Source: JAKPBU01 sp964425695
GTDB taxonomy: Bacteria; Pseudomonadota; Gammaproteobacteria; Xanthomonadales; Xanthomonadaceae
NCBI GenBank assembly: GCA_964425695.1
Contig: CAYRNF010000012.1
Span: forward strand, 1 to 64,000
Direction: 5' to 3'
Length of the DNA stretch: 64,000 nucleotides
Shown here piece by piece: positions 24,904-34,418 of this stretch. Each line of letters opens with the position of its first letter. Within the stretch, counting starts at the first letter, position 1. The position numbers and the translations under genes are program-made. The notes below the pieces were generated by a model. The model did not search any database and was not told where the DNA came from. It saw only the letters and a program-made list of their open reading frames with translations.

Positions 24904-27167
24904 CGGCAGGCTCGCATCGCGCAGCGAACCGGTATGTCCTCGAACACACGCCGCTGCATCAACTCGAGCGATCTGGGGAAGGGGAGTGGACGGCAACGGG
25001 CGACGACCCGCAGTTCCTGCTGTCGTGTCCGCTGCCTCTGCCGGGCGCTGGCATCTATCGCTTCACTGCGCATATCGAGGGACCCCACGTTTCGCGCCCT
25101 TGCCTGTATCTGGATTTCGGCGAGGGCTGGGCCGAGGAGACGCGTGTGGATCTTGTCGCCTCGGCAGAGGGGCGTTGGGAGGCGCTCGTCGAACTGTCTG
25201 TCTTGGCAGAGACACATCGTCTCGATCCCACCGATTGCGCGGGGCGTTTCGCGTTCCGGGGGGTCGTGCTCCAGCGACTGGAAGAAGCCGAAGCGCTGCT
25301 GGTCGCGCTGGGTGAGGGTATCCGCCGTTCGCCACAGTCTGCGCGGGCGATGGTCGAAAGCCTGGTAGAGACCAGTGTCTCGTCGGGGGTGGTCGCCGCT
25401 TGCGGCCGCCTGCTTCGCGGGGAAATCCCCAAGCGATCGCAGGAGGACGCCTATGCTGGTTGGATCGCACGTCACGATACGTTGTCGCAGGCGCAGCGCG
25501 CGCGTTTGCCGGGAGTGGTCGACCGGTTGCGGGCGAGACCGCTGATCTCCCTGTTCCTCCCGGTCGAGGGCGTGTCTTTGTCGCGGCTCAGGACCTGCGT
25601 GCAGGCTGTGCAGGCCCAGGCGTACCCGGACTGGGAGCTGCTGCTGGCGTGCGAGCCGGCTGCGCGATCCACCGTGCTCGAGTTCACAAAGACGAGCAGT
25701 CGGATCCGGGTGGTCGATCTGCCTGCGGGTGCGGGCGAAGTGGGTGCCTTGCGCCATCTCGCAAGCGCCGCCCGCGGCGACCTGGTCGCGTGGCTTGGTG
25801 GGGCGCCGGTCATGCCGGAGCACGCGTTGCTGGTGTTCGCGCGCGCGGCATGCGCCAACCCTGCGGCGAAGATCTTCTACTCGGACGGAGACCGTCTCGA
25901 CCTGGGCGGCCGGCGGACTGATCCGTGGTTCCGTCCCGATTGGAACCCCGACCTGTTCCTATCGACGGACTTCCTGGCCGGTGTCGCGATGCTCGACTCG
26001 ACACTGCTGCGAAGCGCGCTGCGTGCCGTGCAAACCGACGCGGGGCTGGAGGCGGTCATGCTCAGGTGTGCGATGGACGCCGGCACCACGCCCCAGCACA
26101 TCCCGCTGGTGCTGTGGCATCTGCCGACCGAGGCACGGCCAGCGTCATCCGCAATGGTGCGAGCGCAGGCCGTCGAGGCGTACCTGAGTGAACGCGGCAC
26201 GCCGATACGCTGCGAGGCGACTGATGCGGGAGTCCGTGTCCGGTGGCCGCTACCGGAGCAGTTGCCGAAAGTCAGCATCCTCGTGCCTACGCGCGATCGC
26301 GTGGCTCTGCTCAGCAAGTGCGTGCACAGCGTTCTCTCGCTGACGACCTATCCCCACTTCGAGCTGGTGGTCATCGACAACCAGTCGGTGGAAGCCTCCA
26401 CCCGGGAGTATCTGGCCGAGATCGCGAAAGATCCCCGCGTGCGCATCCTGCAGCACGACGCGCCTTTCAACTATTCGGCGATCAACAACCGCGCGGTCGA
26501 ACAGGTCGACGGCGATCTCGTCGTGCTGCTCAACAACGACATCGAGGTGATCACGCCAGACTGGCTCGAGGAGATGGTGTCGCAGGTGATGCGGGACCGT
26601 ATCGGCGCCGTGGGTGCAATGCTCTACTACCCGGACAACACCATTCAGCATGCTGGCATCGTGCTCGGGCTCGGTGGCGTGGCGGGCCACGTCTATTCGC
26701 GGGAGCCCCGCGGCACAGCAGGCTCCCACGGACGGGCGGCGCTCGTACAGCAGATGTCCGCCGCGACTGCTGCGTGTCTCCTCGTGAGGCGGTCCGCCTT
26801 CCTCGAGGTGGGCGGACTCGACGAAACGCTGCGCGTCGCCTTCAACGATGTCGATCTGTGCCTGCGGCTCGGCGCGTCCGGGTATTCGATCCTCTGGACG
26901 CCATTCGCCGAGTTCTACCATCACGAGTCGGCTTCCCGCGGGCTGGAAGACACGCCCGAAAAGCGCGCCCGCTTCGCCGCGGAAGTCGCGCGCATGCACG
27001 AGGTCTGGGGCGATCGCATCGCGGACGACCCTGCCTACAGCCCTAATCTCTCCCTGCGCCACGGCTCGGCCAATGTTCTGGCGGAACCGCCCCGTGCCAG
27101 CTTGGCGCAGTGGCTCGAGCGGGCCGCAGGTGAACCCGCCCTAGGAACCTATCCTGCATGCACTTGA
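24900..27167 (+). CDS. Tandem GT2 glycosyltransferase, first domain degenerate
   Basis: A 755-residue cytoplasmic protein. Residues about 15-140 are a beta-rich module; about 213-430 resemble a GT2 domain; about 456-690 form a complete GT2 domain with VSILVPTRDR, VVIDNQS, LLNNDIEVITPDWLEEM and a late AFNDVDLCLRL. In the first GT2 unit the acidic motif is replaced: where the downstream paralogue has LLDHDDEL, this protein reads WLGGAPVM, so this domain is probably not catalytic. It most likely adds one sugar to a lipid-linked glycan, with rhamnosyltransferases the closest style. It overlaps both neighbours. Confidence 0.8.
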   Translation: MTAGSHRAANRYVLEHTPLHQLERSGEGEWTATGDDPQFLLSCPLPLPGAGIYRFTAHIEGPHVSRPCLYLDFGEGWAEETRVDLVASAEGRWEALVELSVLAETHRLDPTDCAGRFAFRGVVLQRLEEAEALLVALGEGIRRSPQSARAMVESLVETSVSSGVVAACGRLLRGEIPKRSQEDAYAGWIARHDTLSQAQRARLPGVVDRLRARPLISLFLPVEGVSLSRLRTCVQAVQAQAYPDWELLLACEPAARSTVLEFTKTSSRIRVVDLPAGAGEVGALRHLASAARGDLVAWLGGAPVMPEHALLVFARAACANPAAKIFYSDGDRLDLGGRRTDPWFRPDWNPDLFLSTDFLAGVAMLDSTLLRSALRAVQTDAGLEAVMLRCAMDAGTTPQHIPLVLWHLPTEARPASSAMVRAQAVEAYLSERGTPIRCEATDAGVRVRWPLPEQLPKVSILVPTRDRVALLSKCVHSVLSLTTYPHFELVVIDNQSVEASTREYLAEIAKDPRVRILQHDAPFNYSAINNRAVEQVDGDLVVLLNNDIEVITPDWLEEMVSQVMRDRIGAVGAMLYYPDNTIQHAGIVLGLGGVAGHVYSREPRGTAGSHGRAALVQQMSAATAACLLVRRSAFLEVGGLDETLRVAFNDVDLCLRLGASGYSILWTPFAEFYHHESASRGLEDTPEKRARFAAEVARMHEVWGDRIADDPAYSPNLSLRHGSANVLAEPPRASLAQWLERAAGEPALGTYPACT

Positions 27168-29473
27168 CCCTGTCGCCCGTCAACCACCTCCGGCACGTGA
27201 AGGACGACGTGTGGGAAGCTGTGGGCAACGATCCGGTGTTCGACTGCCGGCTGCCTTCCGGGCGGATCGAGGCCGGCTGGTACGAAGTCGAAGTCGACCT
27301 CGAGCAGCTTGCCGGCCCGGCGATGTGGCCCTATTTCTACCCCGACTACGGCGTCCTGCACCCGGAAGCGCACAAGATCTTTCTTCCCTTCGTCGACGGT
27401 GGACCCGGGCCCCATCGGGGCGTGGCGCTGTTCACCAATCCCGTTGGTGCGCTCCGGTTCGATCCTGCCGTGACGGCGTGCCAGTTCCGAATGGGCGGCA
27501 TACGACTGCGTCGGATCGGCAAGCTCGAAGCAGCCCGGCGCATGATGGATACCGTCTTCGGAGAGGCTCCAACCGCGCGGGAACGGCTACGACTTGCGGG
27601 AAGACTGGCGGGCGCCTTGCTTGGCCGTGGGCCGCGCGGGTTGGCAGTCACCCTTTACGGCCTGTATGCGCTGGAGCCCAGGGACCGCGTGCAGCTTGGA
27701 TACGCCGACTGGCTTTCGATCTACGACCGGCCCGAGCAGCGCCGGGATCTGCTCGAGCCACTCGTGGCCCAAGGCAAGCGGCCACTGTTCTCGGTCGTGG
27801 TGCCCGTTTACAACACCCCCGAGCAGTGGTTGCGCAAGTGCATCGACAGCGTCGTCGCGCAGGCCTACGACAACTGGGAGCTGTGCATCGCGGACGATGC
27901 CTCGCCATCGCCGACGGTGCGTCGCGTCCTTGAGCACTATGCTGCGAGCGATCCAAGGATTCGCGTGGTTTTCCGGGAGGAGAACGGACATATCGCCGCT
28001 TCGTCGAACAGCGCCATCGAGATGGCGCAAGGCGAGTGGATCGTGTTGCTGGACCACGATGACGAGCTGCATCCGCTGGCACTGATGGAAGTGGCGCATG
28101 CCGTGGAGAGGCACCCCCGGTGGCGGATGCTGTTCAGCGACGAGGACAAGATCGACGAAAAGGGTGTCAGGTTCGACCCCTACATGAAGGCCGACTGGAA
28201 CTACGACCTGTTCCTCTCCCACAACTGCATCAGCCACCTGGGCGTCTATCACGCCGACCTTGTCCGCGAAGTAGGGGGGTTTCGCCGTGGGTTGGAAGGC
28301 AGCCAGGACTGGGACCTGGCGTTGCGCTGCATCGAGCGGCTCGAGCCAGACCAGATCGGCCACGTGCCGTTCGTTCTCTACCACTGGAGAGCGATCAGCG
28401 GTTCCACGGCGCTTGCCCCGCAGGAAAAGGACTATGCGCACGATGCCGGACGCAGGGCCATCGCAGAGCATCTGCTTCGCACGGGATCCGCAGGGCAGGT
28501 CGAGGACATTCCGGGCCTGCGCGGGAATTATCGGGTGAGGTATCGCCTGCCCGACCCGGCCCCGTTGGTGAGCATCATCGTGCCCACCCGGGATCGTGTC
28601 GACCTGCTCAGGTCGTGCATCGAGTCGGTGCTCGGCGAAACCTCGTACGCGCCGTTCGAACTGATCGTGGTGGACAACCAGTCGCGGGAGCGTGCGACGC
28701 TCGATTACCTCCAGTCCCTTGCGGAGGAGCCGCGCGTTCGCGTGGTCAGCTACGACCAGCCGTTCAACTACTCGCGCATCAACAACTTCGCCGCGACGCA
28801 GGCGCGCGGAAGCGTCCTGTGCCTCCTCAACAACGACATCACGGTCATCACGCCGGACTGGCTCGGGGAGATGGCAAGCCACGCCTGTCGACCCGGCGTG
28901 GGGGCTGTCGGGGCGATGCTTTACTATCCCAACGACTCGATCCAGCATGCGGGCGTGATCATCGGGGCCCATGGGGTGGCGGCACACGCCTACGCCGGCC
29001 ATATGCGCGGCTACCCCGGCCACATGGGGCGTGCCCGGTTGGCGCAGGAAGTCTCGGCGGTCACGGCCGCCTGCCTCGTGGTGAGACGCGAAGCGTTCGA
29101 CGCGGTCGGCGGGCTCGATCCCGGCCTCGCGGTCGCATTCAACGACATCGACTTCTGCCTGAGATTGCGCGCCGCTGGCTACCGCAACATCTGGACGCCG
29201 TTCGCGGAGATGTATCACCACGAATCGGCGACCCGAGGCCATGAGAACACGCAAGAGAAGCTGGCTCGCTTCAACCAGGAAGTGATGTTCATGCGCCAGC
29301 GCTGGGGCCATGTGCACGATCCCGCGTACAGCCGCAATCACAGCTTGGACGAACAGTTGTTCCAGCTGGCCTTCCCGCCCCGTACGGGGACCTACGCCGA
29401 CAGCCTCGCGGGTGCGCCCGCTGTGGGGACGGCACTCATCGATACGACGACAACCACGAGGAAACACGGATGA
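27158..29473 (+). CDS. Tandem GT2 glycosyltransferase (two intact domains)
   Basis: A 771-residue paralogue of the upstream protein. A beta-rich N-terminal module (about 10-125) precedes two GT2 domains: about 209-440, with VVVPVYNTPE, the acidic Asp299-His-Asp301-Asp302 and SDEDKID; and about 468-700, with VSIIVPTRDR, VVDNQS, LLNNDITVITPDWL and AFNDIDFCLRL. Two active sites suggest it adds two sugars, as known for bifunctional O-antigen or polysaccharide polymerases; the sugars cannot be named. It starts 10 bases inside the upstream gene and overlaps the lipoprotein gene by ATGA. Confidence 0.85.
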   Translation: MHLTLSPVNHLRHVKDDVWEAVGNDPVFDCRLPSGRIEAGWYEVEVDLEQLAGPAMWPYFYPDYGVLHPEAHKIFLPFVDGGPGPHRGVALFTNPVGALRFDPAVTACQFRMGGIRLRRIGKLEAARRMMDTVFGEAPTARERLRLAGRLAGALLGRGPRGLAVTLYGLYALEPRDRVQLGYADWLSIYDRPEQRRDLLEPLVAQGKRPLFSVVVPVYNTPEQWLRKCIDSVVAQAYDNWELCIADDASPSPTVRRVLEHYAASDPRIRVVFREENGHIAASSNSAIEMAQGEWIVLLDHDDELHPLALMEVAHAVERHPRWRMLFSDEDKIDEKGVRFDPYMKADWNYDLFLSHNCISHLGVYHADLVREVGGFRRGLEGSQDWDLALRCIERLEPDQIGHVPFVLYHWRAISGSTALAPQEKDYAHDAGRRAIAEHLLRTGSAGQVEDIPGLRGNYRVRYRLPDPAPLVSIIVPTRDRVDLLRSCIESVLGETSYAPFELIVVDNQSRERATLDYLQSLAEEPRVRVVSYDQPFNYSRINNFAATQARGSVLCLLNNDITVITPDWLGEMASHACRPGVGAVGAMLYYPNDSIQHAGVIIGAHGVAAHAYAGHMRGYPGHMGRARLAQEVSAVTAACLVVRREAFDAVGGLDPGLAVAFNDIDFCLRLRAAGYRNIWTPFAEMYHHESATRGHENTQEKLARFNQEVMFMRQRWGHVHDPAYSRNHSLDEQLFQLAFPPRTGTYADSLAGAPAVGTALIDTTTTTRKHG

Positions 29474-30048
29474 ACAACCGCTATTTGTTTACGAGCGCCC
29501 TGCTGGCGGTGAGTCTGATCGCCTGTTCCAGGCAGTCCGAGACGGCAACCGCAACCGGCAGTCCTGCCGATCCCGCCCCGGCTTCCGCGCAGACGGAAGC
29601 GCCGCCCGCCGACCCAGGCGCACTGCCGCCGGTGGCAGCCGACGGAGCGGTGACGCTGGAGCTTGTTCCGATGCCCATGGACGTGCCGTCCGAAGGTCAG
29701 TGCTCCCTGGATGCGATCAACGGCATCGCACGCCAGCCCCAGATGCACATGGCCGCTGGCGGCGCCGTGTTGGTGGGTGGTTGGATCGCCGGCGGCGACG
29801 GCACGGTCCCCTCGCAGCCGGCCTTCGTCATGCGCAACGAAAGCGGTGGCCACATCGCTCCGTTCACCGCTGGTGGGGAGCGCCCCGACGTCGCTGAGGC
29901 GCTCGGAACGCCCGCGCTTGCCAAATCCGGATTCAATCTTCTGGTCACCACGCAAGGCGTCCCGGCCGGAACGTACCGTCTGGGGATCCGCATCGACCCT
30001 GAGCGCGCAGGCGTGTGCGATCTCGGCGTCGAGCTGGTCGTCCGTTGA
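29470..30048 (+). CDS. Predicted lipoprotein in glycan operon
   Basis: A 192-residue protein with a lipoprotein signal (lipobox SLIAC, Cys19), a Ser/Ala/Pro-rich linker to about residue 58, and a compact beta-rich C-terminal domain starting VTLELVPMPM that contains two cysteines (QCS and GVCD). I do not recognise the family. The domain may sense or bind glycan or act as an anchored accessory factor. It overlaps the upstream glycosyltransferase (ATGA) and is separated by 36 bases from the next gene, so it belongs to the operon despite its periplasmic location. Confidence 0.75.
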   Translation: MNNRYLFTSALLAVSLIACSRQSETATATGSPADPAPASAQTEAPPADPGALPPVAADGAVTLELVPMPMDVPSEGQCSLDAINGIARQPQMHMAAGGAVLVGGWIAGGDGTVPSQPAFVMRNESGGHIAPFTAGGERPDVAEALGTPALAKSGFNLLVTTQGVPAGTYRLGIRIDPERAGVCDLGVELVVR

Positions 30049-30084
30049 TCCAGTGCCGAACCCTGAGACGGCGTTAGCGGCATC

Positions 30085-33000
30085 GTGACGAAGGACGCAT
30101 GGTCCGGCTCCCCCCCGCTGTTGATCTCATCGGTCAACGGCGGAGGCGTCTTCCATCTCGGCGGCGATGGCCGGCTGGAGGCGTGGTCCCGCGTCGACAC
30201 TACCGGCATCGCGACCCAGCCCAACGGCGCGCTGTTGCTCGCGAGGCAGGCAGAGGGTCGGGCGGAACTGCGTCGGCTCCATGCGGGCGACGTTCACCGC
30301 ATTGAACTGGTGGATCGCTCGCTCGACCTGCACGACCTGTACGCCGAGGGCGAGAGGCTGCTGGTGGTGGCCACGCAGATCAATACCGTGTTCGAGTTCG
30401 ATCTGGAGTTTCGCGAAACGCGCCACTGGTCCTTCCCGGGCGAGGAAGATTCCCAGCACCTCAATTCGGTATGCGTCCATGACGGCCGGATCATCGCATC
30501 GCGTTTCGGGCAGTTCGCTCGTACACGTGGCTATTCCGGCGCATCACGCGGAACTGGCGAAGTGTTCGATGTTGAAAGCGGCGACGTGCTGCTGGCAGGG
30601 CTTTCGCAGCCACACTCGCTGACGCCTTGCGATGATGGCCTTTGGCTGTGCGATTCGGAAACGCGGCGGATACTGCTTGTGCGAGACGGCGTGATCGTGA
30701 GCGAGCACGAGCTCGACGGATACACGCGCGGCATGGCAGTGGTCGGCGACGATCTCTTCGTGGGTATCAGCGCCAGCCGCAATGCCGACAGCGGCGGCAG
30801 GCAGCATGCGGAGATCGTCAGGCTCGATCGCCGCACCTTCGAGGAGCGGGGCCGCGTACAGATCCCGGCGAAAGAGGTGTACGACATCGTCGCACTCGCA
30901 GTGGATCGCGTCGGCCCGCTGCGCGAGGCGGCCTTCAAGGATGCGATTGCCGAGTACGACACCCAGGTTCACGAGTGCAACACGCGGGTCGCCGCTGTGC
31001 AGGCCGACGCGCGCGCTGCCCTGCGTGCGCGGGACGAAGTCGTCACCTTGCGGGAACGAGCCGCGGTCAGCGAAGCGGAGCGTGTACGGATGGCATCCGC
31101 GTTGCGGCAGCAGGTGCGGCTGGCCGACTCGCTGAGCGCGCGCCTGCAGGAGGAGGTCGAATGGGCGACCGCGCTCGAGGCCTGCGTGGGGGACATCTCG
31201 GAGCGGCTGTCGACGCTGCAGGGCATGCATGCCGAAGCGCTGGTTGCGCTTGCCGAGAGGGACCGTTTAATCGCGCACCTGGAGGCTTGGCAGCGCCAGG
31301 GAGCTCAAGCGATCCAGGAGAGGGACGCCAGGATTGCCGACGCAGACGCGCGGCTGGCTGCCATCGAGGCCAGTCGCTCGTGGCGATGGACCAGGCCGTT
31401 CCGACCGAGGGAGGAGGCTTACGCGCCGGCCATGCCCATGCCAGCGCCTTCACTCGGCGGGTTCGAGCCACCGGCCGCGTTCACGCGCGAACACGACCCG
31501 GCCGCGAATCCGGTTGTGCCGTTGCGGTCTTCGACGGCGATCCGCGGAATCGCCTTCGTGGACGAGCCTGCGCCGGTTGTGTCGGTCATCGTGTCGGCTT
31601 TCGGTGGTTTCGACATGACGCGGCGGTGTCTCGAGGCGCTCCAGGCCGACACGCTCGCACCTCCAATGGAGGTGATTTTGGTCGAAGACGCATCGGGTGA
31701 GCCGGAGATGGATCGGTTCGCGACGATCCCCGGACTGCGTTACGTGCGCCACGAAGCCAATCTCGGTTACCTGCGGTCGATGAACGGCGCGTTGGGGCAT
31801 GTCAGAGGGAAGTACACCTGCTTCTTGAACAACGATTGCATCGTCCGGGAAGGCAGCCTGCAGGCGCTGTTGCGCCCCTTCGACTTGTTTCACGACTGCG
31901 GAATCGCAGGCGCCCGCCTCGAATTCCCGGGCGGCAGTCTGCAGGAGGCGGGTGGCATCGTCTGGAACGACGGTAGCGCCTGCAATTATGGGCATGGCCG
32001 GAAGGGCATCAGCGTGAGTGATGCGACGATGCGCGAGGTCGATTACGTGTCGGCGGCTGCGGCTGTCGTACCGACCCACCTGCTCAATCAGCTGGGCGGT
32101 TTCGACGACCGCTACGCACCGGCCTACTACGAGGACACCGACCTTGCATTCCGGCTTCGCCAGCTCGGGTACCGGGCCTATTACGCCCCAGGGGCGGTCA
32201 TAGAGCACCAGGGTGGCGCAACTCACGGCGTGGATGAAGGCGAAGGCCTGAAGCGCCATCAGGCGCTCAACCGGGTGGTTTTCAGGGAGCGCTGGCAGGA
32301 CGTTCTGCAGCGCGAACAGCTGCCGCCGGGTCAGCATCCGTTCCTGGCGCGCAGCCGTGCCCAGACGCGGGTATCGGTGCTGGTGCTGGATGCCGCGCCT
32401 CCGCGTCCCGACAGGGATGCAGGCTCGCGCGCCGTCTGGCATGCGATGCAGACCCTGCGAAGGCTCGATGCCGACGTTCGCTTCTGGAGCCACGCAATCG
32501 TGGAGGACGCGTTGGCGAGCGAACTGCTGGCGATACACGGTTACGAGCTGTTCGACGAGGCGCGCGCCGGGTGCGTGTTCGCTGCCTGGTGGCGCGACCA
32601 TGCCCCCTATTTCGACATAGTCGTGGTCAACCGCCCCGCCATCGCCTCCGCGCATCTGCCGACGCTGCGTCGGCATGGCGATCCGGTCATCGTCTACTAC
32701 GGTCACGACATCCACCAGTTGCGATTGCAGCGCGAAGCGCAACTCTCACGAGACCCGGCGACCCACGCCGCGGCCGAACGCGTCGGGACGGTGGAACGAG
32801 CGGCGTGGCTGCGTTCCGACGTCATCCTGTATCCGACGGACGAGGAGACCGCCATCGTGACGTCTTTCCTGCGGGATCAGGGCCACCCCGGGCCTTGCGC
32901 GATGACGGCGCCGCTTCTCGTGATGGACGGCGATCCACGTCCGCCCGACCGCGTTGGCGCCACCAGTCTGTCGGAGCGTCGCGACCTGCTGTTCGTGGGC

Positions 33001-33582
33001 GGGTTCTCGCATGCTCCCAACCGGGACGGCGTCGAGTGGTTTCTTGCGGAATGCTGGCCGGCGCTGCGCGCCAGCGAGCGTGGCATGCGTCTGGTGGTCG
33101 TCGGCGACGGTGCGCCGGAGCACCTGCTCGCCCGGGCGGCACCGGACGTCGTCTTCGCGAGCAACCTCAGCGAGCACGAGTTGGCGGCCCGCTACGCCGA
33201 CGCCCGCGTGGCGATCGCCCCATTACGCTACGGCGCGGGCCTCAAGGGCAAGGTGATCGAAGCCATGCACCACGGGGTTCCCTGCGTGACAACCAGCGTC
33301 GGGGCCGAGGGGCTTTCCGGCGCACCTGCGCTGAGAGTTGCGGATGCGCCTGCAGCGTTCGCAGCCCAGGTGCTGGCGCTCTGGGACGATCCGGCGGCTT
33401 GGCGCGAAGCGTCAGAGGACGGCAGGCGGTTCGTCGCCGCGACATTCTCAAGCGAGGTGTCGCAACGGTTCTGGGGGCAGCTGCTGCACCCGTTGCGGCG
33501 AGCTTCCGTTGCCGAGCGCCTGGAATCGATCAAGCAGCGAAGTGAGTTGGATGCGCAGCGTCCGGAGATTGGCGAACGATGA
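30085..33582 (+). CDS. Multidomain glycosyltransferase (beta-propeller + coiled coil + GT2 + GT4)
   Basis: A 1165-residue protein with four parts. Residues about 10-285 are beta-propeller-like, with motifs such as HLNSVCVHDGRIIASRFG, resembling DUF4915. About 290-440 is a heptad-rich coiled coil. About 497-740 is a GT2 domain (VVSVIVSAFGGFDMT, LNNDCIVREG, YYEDTDLAFRLRQLG). About 770-1140 is a GT4-like domain with LLFVGGFSHAPNRDGVEWF at about 967 and a donor site APLRYGAGLKGKVIEAM. The GTG start at 30085 lies 36 bases after the lipoprotein gene. The stop overlaps wzm by ATGA. It probably transfers at least two sugars; the propeller may bind glycan or set chain length (inference). Confidence 0.8.
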   Translation: MTKDAWSGSPPLLISSVNGGGVFHLGGDGRLEAWSRVDTTGIATQPNGALLLARQAEGRAELRRLHAGDVHRIELVDRSLDLHDLYAEGERLLVVATQINTVFEFDLEFRETRHWSFPGEEDSQHLNSVCVHDGRIIASRFGQFARTRGYSGASRGTGEVFDVESGDVLLAGLSQPHSLTPCDDGLWLCDSETRRILLVRDGVIVSEHELDGYTRGMAVVGDDLFVGISASRNADSGGRQHAEIVRLDRRTFEERGRVQIPAKEVYDIVALAVDRVGPLREAAFKDAIAEYDTQVHECNTRVAAVQADARAALRARDEVVTLRERAAVSEAERVRMASALRQQVRLADSLSARLQEEVEWATALEACVGDISERLSTLQGMHAEALVALAERDRLIAHLEAWQRQGAQAIQERDARIADADARLAAIEASRSWRWTRPFRPREEAYAPAMPMPAPSLGGFEPPAAFTREHDPAANPVVPLRSSTAIRGIAFVDEPAPVVSVIVSAFGGFDMTRRCLEALQADTLAPPMEVILVEDASGEPEMDRFATIPGLRYVRHEANLGYLRSMNGALGHVRGKYTCFLNNDCIVREGSLQALLRPFDLFHDCGIAGARLEFPGGSLQEAGGIVWNDGSACNYGHGRKGISVSDATMREVDYVSAAAAVVPTHLLNQLGGFDDRYAPAYYEDTDLAFRLRQLGYRAYYAPGAVIEHQGGATHGVDEGEGLKRHQALNRVVFRERWQDVLQREQLPPGQHPFLARSRAQTRVSVLVLDAAPPRPDRDAGSRAVWHAMQTLRRLDADVRFWSHAIVEDALASELLAIHGYELFDEARAGCVFAAWWRDHAPYFDIVVVNRPAIASAHLPTLRRHGDPVIVYYGHDIHQLRLQREAQLSRDPATHAAAERVGTVERAAWLRSDVILYPTDEETAIVTSFLRDQGHPGPCAMTAPLLVMDGDPRPPDRVGATSLSERRDLLFVGGFSHAPNRDGVEWFLAECWPALRASERGMRLVVVGDGAPEHLLARAAPDVVFASNLSEHELAARYADARVAIAPLRYGAGLKGKVIEAMHHGVPCVTTSVGAEGLSGAPALRVADAPAAFAAQVLALWDDPAAWREASEDGRRFVAATFSSEVSQRFWGQLLHPLRRASVAERLESIKQRSELDAQRPEIGER

Positions 33583-34418
33583 CGACGCAGCAGACGGTTG
33601 GCGCTAGGGGCATGAGCGGATTCGCTGGCCCTTTCAGCGCGTTGGGGAGGCATGCGCATCTCGTAGCCGAGCTGACGCGGCGTGACGTGCTTGGCCGCTA
33701 CCGAGGTGCAAGCTTCGGCCTGCTGTGGTCCTTGGTAGGCCCACTGATGATGCTGCTGATCTACACGATTGCGTTCGGCGAAATACTCGGGAGCCGCTGG
33801 CAGCAGCCGGGGGGCGAGATGGCGCAGTTCGGGATCGTGCTGTTTCTTGGGATCATGGTGCACGGCTTCTTCGCCGAGTGCCTGGTGAGGTCGCCCCGCC
33901 TCATCGCAGAGAACGGCAACTACGTGAAGCGGATCGTGTTTCCGCTGGAGGCACTTTCCTGGGTCATCGTCCTCTCGGCGCTGTTCCACTTCGCGATGAG
34001 CACGCTCGTGTTCATCGTGCTGAGCGCGCTCATCGCAGGGGTCATCAGCCCCTTCCTCGTGCTGATGCCCGTGGTCATTGCGCCCTTGGTGCTGATGACG
34101 GTAGCCGTGAGTTGGGTGGTGTCGGCGCTTGGTCTCTACCTGCGCGACCTCAACCAGGCCATGCCGGTCGTCGTGACCGCCCTGCTGTTCCTGTCCTCTG
34201 CGATCATCCCGGTGCAGAGCCTGCCTGAGAGGTACCAGGTCATCTTCCGGATGAATCCGCTTACCTTCTTCATCGACCAGATACGCGCGGTGGCGCTGTG
34301 GCAGGAGGCGCCCGACTGGACTGGTCTGGCGATCCGCTACGCCGTCTCGCTCGCAGTGCTGTATGCGGCGTTCTACCTGTTCCGGACCGCAAAGCGTGGT
34401 TTCGCCGATGTCCTCTGA
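33579..34418 (+). CDS. wzm: O-antigen/polysaccharide ABC exporter permease
   Basis: Integral membrane subunit of an ABC-2 type exporter that moves an undecaprenyl-linked glycan across the inner membrane. The 279 residues show a cytoplasmic amphipathic start with RRDVLGRYRGASFGLLWSLVGPL, about six membrane segments, and the late NPLTFFIDQIRAVAL motif. It overlaps the upstream glycosyltransferase by 4 bases and the ATPase gene by 11 bases. Confidence 0.92.
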   Translation: MTTQQTVGARGMSGFAGPFSALGRHAHLVAELTRRDVLGRYRGASFGLLWSLVGPLMMLLIYTIAFGEILGSRWQQPGGEMAQFGIVLFLGIMVHGFFAECLVRSPRLIAENGNYVKRIVFPLEALSWVIVLSALFHFAMSTLVFIVLSALIAGVISPFLVLMPVVIAPLVLMTVAVSWVVSALGLYLRDLNQAMPVVVTALLFLSSAIIPVQSLPERYQVIFRMNPLTFFIDQIRAVALWQEAPDWTGLAIRYAVSLAVLYAAFYLFRTAKRGFADVL

